Shown here piece by piece: positions 1 to 6,108 of a DNA stretch of 44,931 bases (the first letter of the stretch is position 1; each line of letters opens with the position of its first letter). The notes beneath the pieces were generated by a model that was not told the DNA's origin, made no database searches, and worked only from the letters and a program-made list of their open reading frames with translations. Origin of the DNA: Mesoaciditoga sp. (GTDB taxonomy: Bacteria > Thermotogota > Thermotogae > Mesoaciditogales > Mesoaciditogaceae). The DNA lies in NCBI GenBank assembly GCA_015491995.1, contig WGFY01000026.1, positions 1 through 44,931 of the forward strand. The letters are read 5' to 3'. A program made the position numbers and the translations under genes.

Positions 1-610
1 GATCGACAAAATAAATTTAGAAAGGCCAGTGCATATAATAACAATAGAAGATCCTATAGAATACATATTTCAAAACAAAAAAGCGCTTGTTCATCAACGA
101 CAGCTTGGCTACGATACGAATTCGTTTGCCGATGGATTGAAATACGCGCTTAGAGAAGATCCTGATGTCATCCTCGTTGGCGAAATGAGAGATTTTGACA
201 CCATGAAACTCGCTTTAACAGCAGCTGAAACAGGACATTTGGTTTTTTCAACTATCCACACGAATTCTGCAGGATCAGCTCCAGAAAGAATAATAGATGT
301 TTTTCCGGAACATCAACAAAAGCAAGTTGCAATTCAACTTTCAAACACGCTTGTTGGCATTGCATATCAAAGACTGCTCCCATCATCTGATGGAAAAGGA
401 TACATTCCGGTTGTGGAAATACTCACAGGCACAACAGGTGTGAGAAATCTTATCCGTGAAAACAAAGTACATCAAATAGATTCTTTGATTGAAACAGGCT
501 CTAAGTTTGGCATGGTCACGTTTGACGATGCTCTTAAGAAAGAAATATCTCTTGGAAAGTTAAAACGTGAAGACGCTATTATGTACGCAAAAGATCCATC
601 AAAATTTTGA
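1..610 (+). CDS. pilT: Type IV pilus retraction ATPase PilT (3' part, 5' truncated by window edge)
   Basis: This is the C-terminal part of the hexameric ATPase that disassembles type IV pili at the inner membrane. The reading frame is open from base 2, so the N-terminal PAS-like half and the Walker A loop lie outside the window. Visible motifs are TIEDPIEY (Asp box), REDPDVILVGEMRD (Walker B), the His box STIHTN, and GVRNLIRE, which matches the AIRNLIRE signature that separates PilT from the extension ATPase PilB. The gene ends just before a strong hairpin shared with the converging gene. The other pilus genes lie 27 kb downstream, so pilT sits apart from the main operon. Assignment is firm; only the start is unknown. 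Confidence 0.95.
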   Translation, partial: IDKINLERPVHIITIEDPIEYIFQNKKALVHQRQLGYDTNSFADGLKYALREDPDVILVGEMRDFDTMKLALTAAETGHLVFSTIHTNSAGSAPERIIDVFPEHQQKQVAIQLSNTLVGIAYQRLLPSSDGKGYIPVVEILTGTTGVRNLIRENKVHQIDSLIETGSKFGMVTFDDALKKEISLGKLKREDAIMYAKDPSKF

Positions 611-637
611 AGGGGCGTTGATATCGCCCCTTCAAAA
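605..637. terminator. Bidirectional intrinsic terminator between pilT and the DUF5320-like gene
   Basis: A 13-bp perfect stem (605-617 with 625-637) closes a 7-base loop. The stem core is AGGGGCG/CGCCCCT, flanked by TTTT and AAAA, so either strand produces a GC-rich hairpin followed by U residues. It overlaps the pilT stop codon and ends 3 bases from the stop of the opposing gene, so it can serve both. Confidence 0.85.
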
Positions 638-640
638 TCG

Positions 641-880
641 TTAAGATTCTTTCTTTCCGAGTAAATCAAGCCTATCCTTCACGTACTTCAGTTCCTCTTC
701 AAGCCAATGCTCTTGAGCTTCAAGATAGTATTTTTCATCTTCCACAGATGGAGCGTAAGGCATGTGAGCTCTGTATCCCCAGTCGGCTGTGCGGCAACCA
801 TAACCATGACCCACGCCTCTGCTGTATCTGTAACCTCTCCCGTAGTTCCATGCTGGTCCTGTTCCATCGCCAAAAGGCAT
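641..880 (-). CDS. Small DUF5320-like protein
   Basis: This 79-residue protein of unknown function starts MPFGDGTGPAW, then has a Gly/Tyr/Arg-rich stretch (about residues 8-36), and ends in a charged, probably coiled-coil helix (about 45-75). This is the layout of DUF5320 proteins, which begin MPxGDxTGP and are often found in anaerobes; their role is not established. The start is fixed by a perfect AGGAGGTG seven bases upstream of the ATG at 880; a longer frame to 910 would place this site inside the gene. It is transcribed from a good promoter (915-943) divergent from prfA. Confidence 0.75.
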   Translation of the reverse strand: MPFGDGTGPAWNYGRGYRYSRGVGHGYGCRTADWGYRAHMPYAPSVEDEKYYLEAQEHWLEEELKYVKDRLDLLGKKES

Positions 881-914
881 CTTCAACACCTCCTTATATA
901 CTTTATACATATAT

Positions 915-943
915 ATGTTATCACTTTAGTATTCCTTTGTCAA
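915..943 (-). promoter_or_regulatory. Promoter of the DUF5320-like gene
   Basis: On the minus strand: TTGACA (943-938), 17-base spacer, TAACAT (920-915) preceded by TGA, an extended -10. The predicted start is near 908, leaving a 5' leader of about 28 bases that holds the AGGAGGTG site. The -35 hexamer overlaps the plus-strand -35 of prfA almost completely. Confidence 0.75.
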
Positions 944-968
944 GCTCTTTAGAAAATCATGGTATAAT
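937..968 (+). promoter_or_regulatory. Promoter of prfA-mrnC, predicted leaderless
   Basis: TATAAT at 963-968 is preceded by TGG (960-962), giving an extended -10. A TTGTCA at 937-942 is 20 bases upstream, a long spacing, so the extended -10 is probably the main determinant. The expected transcription start, about seven bases after the -10, falls on the A of the prfA ATG at 975. Confidence 0.7.
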
Positions 969-974
969 TTTGTC

Positions 975-2033
975 ATGATAATAGAAGTGTTTAAAGGTTT
1001 TTACGAAAAGTACAAAAAAATCGGCTCTTTACTTTCTGACCCAAAAGTTACGAACTCACCTGAGCTTGTGGTGAAGTATTCCAAAGAACTTTCTAAAGTT
1101 TCGGAACCAGCACGTGTTTACGATGAATATCTGAAAATAAAAAGTGAAATTGAAGAATTGAATCTCATAAACTCGCCCGAAATAGAAGCAGAGGTAAAAA
1201 AGGAGATCGAAGAAAAAGAAAGCGAAATCATTCAGCTGGAAAAAGATGCCCTGAAACTTTTTGAGTCTATGGATCCTAACATGAGCAAAAATGTGATCGT
1301 GGAGATCAGAGCAGGTGTTGGTGGCCAAGAAAGCGCAATATTCGCAGGTGATCTGTTGAGGATGTACCTTCGCTATGCCGAGAGGCACGGCTTGAATGTT
1401 GAGGTGCTTTCTTCACATGAAACAGAACTTGGTGGATTCAAAGAAGTAACCTTTTCCGTGACGGGAAAAGATGCCTATCGCCTTTTTAAATATGAAAGAG
1501 GGGTACACAGAGTTCAACGTGTCCCGCTTACAGAAGCATCCGGAAGGATACACACTTCAACCGCAACTGTTGCGGTCTTGCCAGAAGCTAACGAGGTGGA
1601 TGTCGGTATAAGCCCTGAAGAAATTAGGATCGACACTTTCAGATCTTCTGGGGCGGGTGGACAACACGTGAACAGAACCGAATCCGCTGTAAGGATCACA
1701 CATATTCCAACTGGAATCGTGATCGTCTGTGAATCCGAAAGATCTCAGATCCAAAATAGAACTATAGCCATGAAGATTCTGCGTTCAAGACTTCTCGATT
1801 TGCGGCAGCACCAAGAAAATGAAAAGATGGCTTCTTTGAGAAAGGAGCAGATAGGTACGGCAGAGCGTAGTGAAAAAATAAGAACTTATAATTTCCCCCA
1901 AAGCCGTGTAACAGATCACAGAAATTCGTTTACCACCTATAAACTCAACGGCATCATGGACGGAGATTTGGACGAAATCGTTGAATCCTTAAGAAAATGG
2001 GAAACAGGTAAGTATGCATTTCTTGGAAATTGA
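975..2033 (+). CDS. prfA: Peptide chain release factor 1
   Basis: RF1 recognises UAA and UAG in the ribosomal A site and triggers release of the finished peptide. The 352 residues match the usual length. The order is a helical N-terminal domain (1-100), the codon-recognition loop [12 protein letters not shown], where the PxT tripeptide (PLT) reads the stop codon, and the catalytic GAGGQHVN (GGQ) motif near residue 225. PLT and the overall length exclude RF2, which has SPF and a frameshift. The start at 975 begins a normal RF1 N-terminus, has no Shine-Dalgarno site, and lies exactly where transcription should begin. The 3' end overlaps mrnC by 20 bases, implying translational coupling. Confidence 0.97.
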   Translation: MIIEVFKGFYEKYKKIGSLLSDPKVTNSPELVVKYSKELSKVSEPARVYDEYLKIKSEIEELNLINSPEIEAEVKKEIEEKESEIIQLEKDALKLFESMDPNMSKNVIVEIRAGVGGQESAIFAGDLLRMYLRYAERHGLNVEVLSSHETELGGFKEVTFSVTGKDAYRLFKYERGVHRVQRVPLTEASGRIHTSTATVAVLPEANEVDVGISPEEIRIDTFRSSGAGGQHVNRTESAVRITHIPTGIVIVCESERSQIQNRTIAMKILRSRLLDLRQHQENEKMASLRKEQIGTAERSEKIRTYNFPQSRVTDHRNSFTTYKLNGIMDGDLDEIVESLRKWETGKYAFLGN

Positions 2034-2382
2034 CTTCGATCGGGATATTCGAGAGGTTCATACGAAATCCCTTGCCTACGTTGGAGATGCCGTTTTCGAA
2101 CTCTTTTGTAGAGTGAAATTCTCTTTTGACAATGGAGAAGTACGAAAACACGTAAACGCTTCGGCCCAGGCAAAGTGTTTTGATCTCATGGAAAACTCCC
2201 TTGAAGACGACGAAAAAGAGGTGGCCCTGCGTGGAAGAAATTTAAAAACGCCTCGTAGCAAAGATCCTTCCTACAGAAAAGCCACCGCTTTGGAAAGTGT
2301 TATAGGATATTTGTTCTTAGAAGCTAAAACTGAGAGATTGAACATTTTGCTTGAAAAATGCGTAGACTCTAGATCAGAATGA
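2014..2382 (+). CDS. mrnC: Mini-ribonuclease III
   Basis: Mini-III is a dimeric RNase III-type catalytic domain without a dsRNA-binding domain; in Bacillus it matures the 3' and 5' ends of 23S rRNA. The 122-residue protein shows [12 protein letters not shown] near the start, with its catalytic acidic residue, and [15 protein letters not shown] toward the end; both are hallmarks of the family. It starts inside the 3' end of prfA and probably forms a two-gene operon with it. Its last 9 bases overlap the 3' end of the converging outer-membrane-like gene. Assignment is strong; the substrate in this organism is inferred from family knowledge. Confidence 0.9.
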   Translation: MHFLEIDFDRDIREVHTKSLAYVGDAVFELFCRVKFSFDNGEVRKHVNASAQAKCFDLMENSLEDDEKEVALRGRNLKTPRSKDPSYRKATALESVIGYLFLEAKTERLNILLEKCVDSRSE

Positions 2383-2895
2383 AATGTAAGCCCCACCCGT
2401 TAATTCGATGAGCTGCAATGTCGACATCGTGGGACCTTCAGAAGGGTTCTCTGTGTTATTTCCGCTCAGCATTCTAAATGCACCTTTGACGTAAGCATTC
2501 ACACTTCCAAACAAGTTGAAAATCATCCCGCCGTTGACTCCAAAAACAGGAACCATCGTATTCACTCCCCCCGAAAAATTCGTTAGGACACCGCCATCTG
2601 CACCTACAAAAGGTCTGGTTCCTTCATTGCCAAAAGTGTACCTTGCCCCTCCAAGCAACATGAACAAAGTGGTAGAATTGCTTCCTAATGAAAGCATCAA
2701 CATATCGCCTTGGCCGGTGATCGAAAATCCGTTAAAAAGAGGAATGTTCGCACCACCACAGATGGTTGGAATCATGAATCCGATTCCTGAATAACCCAAG
2801 TAATTCACTCCTCCGCCAATTTCAAATCCGATGCCGAAAGCGAGACCCACAAAAGTCAAAGATACGATGCTTAAAACCAATACGAATTTCACCAT
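2374..2895 (-). CDS. Secreted, probably outer-membrane beta-barrel protein of unknown function
   Basis: This 173-residue protein has a signal peptide (MVKFVLVL to about residue 20, ending near AFG) and then a Gly-rich sequence of alternating hydrophobic and polar residues. It ends in Phe (YISF), as many outer-membrane barrels do. I do not recognise a family; with about 150 mature residues it could form a small 8-strand barrel. The ATG at 2895 has AAGGAGGTGG just upstream; a TTG 18 bases further out lies before that site and is rejected. It is a single-gene unit with its own promoter at 2968-2976, converging on mrnC with a 9-base overlap and no visible terminator between them. Confidence 0.6.
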   Translation of the reverse strand: MVKFVLVLSIVSLTFVGLAFGIGFEIGGGVNYLGYSGIGFMIPTICGGANIPLFNGFSITGQGDMLMLSLGSNSTTLFMLLGGARYTFGNEGTRPFVGADGGVLTNFSGGVNTMVPVFGVNGGMIFNLFGSVNAYVKGAFRMLSGNNTENPSEGPTMSTLQLIELTGGAYISF

Positions 2896-2967
2896 AATGT
2901 CCACCTCCTTCAAAGATCGATGTTGATTCTAAAAAATATTTCAATATAGAAACAACATCTTGTTAAT

Positions 2968-2976
2968 ATTATATCA
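2968..2976 (-). promoter_or_regulatory. Extended -10 of the outer-membrane-like gene
   Basis: Minus strand TGA-TATAAT (2976-2968), with no good -35 hexamer at the correct distance. It would give a leader of about 65 bases before the ATG at 2895. Confidence 0.55.
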
Positions 2977-3039
2977 TCAAAAGTTGTTGATAAAAAACTC
3001 GTGATTTGGTAATGTGACTGAAAATGCAGGTGTTAATTA

Positions 3040-3048
3040 TGGTATAAT
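3040..3048 (+). promoter_or_regulatory. Extended -10 of the trpS operon
   Basis: TGG-TATAAT, identical to the prfA -10. A transcript starting near 3055 excludes the upstream GTG at 3014 as start and leaves the GGAAGGAGTGG ribosome site (3061-3071) serving the TTG at 3077. Confidence 0.65.
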
Positions 3049-3076
3049 TTTCAAAAGCTTGGAAGGAGTGGAAAGG

Positions 3077-4063
3077 TTGCGCATTCTCAGTGGAATGAGG
3101 CCAACGGGAAAATTGCACATTGGGAACCTTTTAGGTGCGTTGGATAGTTGGGTGAAACTTCAAGATGAAGGAAATGAGGATTTTTTCTTTGTAGCAGATT
3201 GGCACATGTTGACCACTGGTTACGAGGACATTTCGAACCTTTCAAATGACACTAAAATACTTGTGAGAGAATTTTTGGCCACAGGCGTAGATCCTATGAA
3301 GAGTGTGATCTTCGTCCAGTCTCATATCAAGGAGCATGCCGAGCTGTATTTGTTGCTATCTATGTTAGTTTCTCTTGGAAGATTGGAGCGTGTTCCAACT
3401 TACAAAGAACAATTGAGAGAATTAAAAGAACGAAACATATCCACTCTGGGTTTCTTAGGCTATCCTGCTCTTCAGGCGGCGGACATACTTGTTTACAACG
3501 CGGAAGGGGTACCGGTGGGGGAAGATCAAGCATTTCACCTTGAACTTACAAGAGAGATCGCACGTAAGTTCAACATTCTTTACAAACGGACTTTCAAAGA
3601 ACCAAAAACTTTGCTCTCCAAAGTCCCAAAACTTTTAGGAACTGACGGAAGAAAAATGTCCAAGAGTTATGGTAACACCATAAGCATAGACACGAGCGAA
3701 AAAGAGCTAAAGAAGATGGTCATGCCCATGATGACAGATCCAGCCAGAAAAAGAAGAACTGATTCAGGAACACCTGAGAAGTGCAATGTTTGGACTTACC
3801 ACCTTGCTTTTGAGACGGGGAAAGAGAATCTAAAAGAAATTCATGAGGGTTGTATGAAGGCCTCCATTGGCTGTGTCGATTGTAAGAAAATTCTTTTAGA
3901 GAGTATGAAAAAGAGGCTGGAGCCTGTATGGGAAAGAATCGAATATATTGACAAGCATCCTGAGATCGTGAATGACGTGATAAGAGATGGAGATAAACGA
4001 GCCGAAAGTGTGGCTTGTGAAACCATGGAAAAAGTGCGCGATGCCATGAATCTTCTTCATTGA
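3077..4063 (+). CDS. trpS: Tryptophanyl-tRNA synthetase with a [4Fe-4S] cluster motif
   Basis: TrpRS charges tRNA-Trp in the cytoplasm. This is a class I synthetase of 328 residues with the HIGH-type motif LHIGN near residue 17 and KMSKS near 195. The C-terminal region has four cysteines spaced C-x22-C-x6-C-x2-C (from EKCNVW to CVDCKK), exactly the spacing known to hold a [4Fe-4S] cluster near the anticodon-binding region of T. maritima TrpRS. The TTG at 3077 is chosen because it has a strong ribosome site at 3061-3071 and gives the normal N-terminus; an in-frame start at 3014 lies upstream of the promoter. It heads the unit trpS-scpA-scpB-rluB. Confidence 0.95.
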   Translation: MRILSGMRPTGKLHIGNLLGALDSWVKLQDEGNEDFFFVADWHMLTTGYEDISNLSNDTKILVREFLATGVDPMKSVIFVQSHIKEHAELYLLLSMLVSLGRLERVPTYKEQLRELKERNISTLGFLGYPALQAADILVYNAEGVPVGEDQAFHLELTREIARKFNILYKRTFKEPKTLLSKVPKLLGTDGRKMSKSYGNTISIDTSEKELKKMVMPMMTDPARKRRTDSGTPEKCNVWTYHLAFETGKENLKEIHEGCMKASIGCVDCKKILLESMKKRLEPVWERIEYIDKHPEIVNDVIRDGDKRAESVACETMEKVRDAMNLLH

Positions 4064-4072
4064 GGGGAGATT

Positions 4073-4759
4073 ATGGATTTAAAAATCCACGTAGGTAAGT
4101 TTGAAGGCTCCTTGGATTTGTTACTTTTCTTGGTAAAAAAGCATCAAATGAATCCATTGGAACTTAAGATATCAGAGATAACAGATGAATTTATAGAATA
4201 TGTGAAAGATATAGAGGAATTGAACATAGATGCCGCATCCGATTTTATGTTGATGGCTTCAATTTTGATGGAGATCAAATCAAAATTGTTGATTAGCCCT
4301 GAGCCATCTGTCATTGAAAAGCAGAGTTCTATTGCAAGAAGGTTGTATGAATATGCACTTGTCAAAGACGCGGCGATAGAACTGAAAAATCTCTATGAAA
4401 GACACTCTAAAGAGTACAGCGTGTTCGTTTTACCGTCTCAAGAGAAAGAAATACCCGGGGAAATACCCAACGTCTTTTGGGATGTGTTGGAATCGGTTGA
4501 AAGAGAGATAAATCTTAGAAAAAAAGTTTATAGAATATCTAAAGATTCTTACTCCGTGTCCAAAAAGTTGGAAGAAATCAAAGAATTTGCGTTTCAGAAG
4601 CGAAGAACGAGTATAAAGGAAATTTTACTGAAGGCTCGTGATAAATTGGAAGCGGTGGTTTTGTTTGTAGCCGTTTTGGAGCTTCTGAGAATAAATTTTT
4701 TGTCTTTGGATCTCCACAAAAAAGAGGTGTTCGTGCACGAGAGCGAAAGTAATTGCTGA
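4073..4759 (+). CDS. scpA: Segregation and condensation protein A
   Basis: ScpA is the kleisin that bridges the SMC dimer and recruits ScpB in the chromosome-organising condensin. The 228-residue protein begins with the typical kleisin start (FEGSLDLLLFLVKKH, MNPLELKISEITDEF), continues with ASDFMLMASILMEIKSKLL, and ends with a winged-helix region. It starts 9 bases after trpS and ends one base before the scpB start, so the two are probably translated as a coupled pair. Length and motifs are normal for the family. Confidence 0.93.
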   Translation: MDLKIHVGKFEGSLDLLLFLVKKHQMNPLELKISEITDEFIEYVKDIEELNIDAASDFMLMASILMEIKSKLLISPEPSVIEKQSSIARRLYEYALVKDAAIELKNLYERHSKEYSVFVLPSQEKEIPGEIPNVFWDVLESVEREINLRKKVYRISKDSYSVSKKLEEIKEFAFQKRRTSIKEILLKARDKLEAVVLFVAVLELLRINFLSLDLHKKEVFVHESESNC

Positions 4760-4760
4760 A

Positions 4761-5294
4761 GTGGAAGCTCTGATCATGGCTTCCCATGGTTTAAGTGTGA
4801 GAGACCTTATTCGTTTGACAACAAGAAAAAGAACTGAGATATTGGAGGCAATTGACACAATAGAGGAAAACTTTTTCTCTCAGGAACATGGGATCGAGCT
4901 GAAAAATGTCGCTGGGCGGTATGTGTTTTTCACAAAAGCCATCTATTCAGAAAATGTTTCAAAATTGAGGAGAAAATCCGTCACGGATCTGACGCGTTCT
5001 CAAATGGAAGTGTTGGCTATTATCGCCCGTAACCAATCAATTACCATGAAGGGAATATCCGAATTCAGAGGAACTGTTCCATCGGGACAGGTTAAGGAAC
5101 TTCTTTCAATGCGTATGATTCGAAGAAGAAGAGATAAAGACAAAAAGGGTCATCCATTCATGTACTTCACAACCGATGAGTTTTTGAAAGCTTTGGGAAT
5201 CTCTGATATATCTTCTTTGCCGAAAGGAGAACTCGTCTTTGAAAATACAGAAATACCTTCGAATGTGCGGCGTAGCGCCGAGAAGGAAAGCTGA
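4761..5294 (+). CDS. scpB: Segregation and condensation protein B
   Basis: ScpB is the tandem winged-helix partner of ScpA in the SMC complex. The 177 residues contain the characteristic RSQMEVLAIIARNQ and the second winged helix with GHPFMYFTTDEFL. The GTG at 4761 follows the scpA stop by one base (TGAAGTG) and lacks a clear ribosome site, so it probably depends on re-initiation by ribosomes finishing scpA. The protein starts directly at the first helix (MEALIMASHGLS), slightly shorter than most homologues. The 3' end overlaps the next gene by 56 bases. Confidence 0.88.
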   Translation: MEALIMASHGLSVRDLIRLTTRKRTEILEAIDTIEENFFSQEHGIELKNVAGRYVFFTKAIYSENVSKLRRKSVTDLTRSQMEVLAIIARNQSITMKGISEFRGTVPSGQVKELLSMRMIRRRRDKDKKGHPFMYFTTDEFLKALGISDISSLPKGELVFENTEIPSNVRRSAEKES

Positions 5295-5952
5295 AGAACT
5301 CGTAAAAAGCGGATGTATCAAGGTTAACGGCCAAACGATTTTTGATTACGTTCAAATTCAGCTTGATGATGTTGTAGATGTCAAAGGGAAAGTCGTTGAA
5401 CCACGCAGGCATGTCTACTACATATTCAACAAGCCTATAGGATATATAACAACTAAAAAAGATCCACAAGGAAGAAAAACCATTTTTGACTTGATAGATG
5501 TTGATGATGACGTTTTCCCTGTTGGAAGGCTTGACAAAGATACAAAAGGATTGTTGGTTTTGACAAACGACGGTGATTTATCTCAGATATTGTTACATCC
5601 TCGTTATGAAGTTGATAGAATTTACGAGGCCAAGATAGAAGGTTGTGTAGAACGAAAAATGATGGAAAAGATGAAAAAAGGAATGAGATTGCCTTATGGC
5701 TACGTGTCCAAAATGAATGTAAAAACGTTTAAGATCGCCAACGGAACGTCAAAGGTTAAAATTGTGATACAAGAGGGTAGAAAGCGTGAGATTAGACGTG
5801 CCTTTAAATTCATCGATCATCCCATAATAGAGTTGAAAAGGGTGTCTTTTGGCCCTTTGAAGCTTGATCAAAACTTGAAAGTAGGAGAGTACCGCCAACT
5901 TACAAAAGAAGAAGAAAAGTTTTTGAAAGAATTCGTGAGTGATAAGAAATGA
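5239..5952 (+). CDS. 16S/23S rRNA pseudouridine synthase, RsuA/RluB family
   Basis: These enzymes convert a specific uridine in rRNA to pseudouridine. The 237-residue protein has an S4 RNA-binding domain (about 1-55, starting MKIQKYLRMCGVAPRRKAEEL) and a catalytic domain with the GRLD motif (VGRLDKDTKGLLVLTNDG), whose Asp is the nucleophile, then QEGRKREIRR near 180. The start is TTG at 5239 with AGGAG nine bases upstream, inside scpB in another frame. scpA-scpB followed by this family is a common gene order in Gram-positive bacteria and Thermotogota. RluB rather than RsuA cannot be decided from sequence alone. Confidence 0.9.
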   Translation: MKIQKYLRMCGVAPRRKAEELVKSGCIKVNGQTIFDYVQIQLDDVVDVKGKVVEPRRHVYYIFNKPIGYITTKKDPQGRKTIFDLIDVDDDVFPVGRLDKDTKGLLVLTNDGDLSQILLHPRYEVDRIYEAKIEGCVERKMMEKMKKGMRLPYGYVSKMNVKTFKIANGTSKVKIVIQEGRKREIRRAFKFIDHPIIELKRVSFGPLKLDQNLKVGEYRQLTKEEEKFLKEFVSDKK

Positions 5953-5971
5953 GACCCTTAAAAAGGGTCTC
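5951..5971 (+). terminator. Terminator-like hairpin after the pseudouridine synthase
   Basis: A 9-bp perfect stem, GAGACCCTT with AAGGGTCTC, has a 3-base loop and overlaps the stop codon. The bases that follow (ACCTTG) contain no run of U, so it may be an inefficient terminator or an RNA-stabilising hairpin. Confidence 0.5.
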
Positions 5972-5988
5972 ACCTTGAAAAAATGTTG

Positions 5989-6009
5989 AGGGGGGATAGG
6001 GGGGTATCC
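5989..6009 (+). other. Paired G6 tracts with small inverted repeat
   Basis: Two runs of six G are separated by ATA. The second run is the loop of a GGATA/TATCC inverted repeat (5994-5998 and 6005-6009). No other such G tract occurs in this AT-rich window. It lies in the 156-base gap between the pseudouridine synthase and the TPR gene; the rest of that gap shows no promoter I can call with confidence. Confidence 0.4.
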
Positions 6010-6108
6010 ACTGTCAAAAGGATGATAACATATCGTATGTATCAATTAAGTTATGTAACAAAAAAGATGTTGTGAAAACATATTTTCCAATGAAGGGAGT
6101 GCACGTAG

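Noticed and set aside
3014-3076. Longer N-terminus for TrpRS from an upstream GTG
   Set aside because: It precedes the extended -10 promoter and the ribosome site; the TTG at 3077 gives the family N-terminus.
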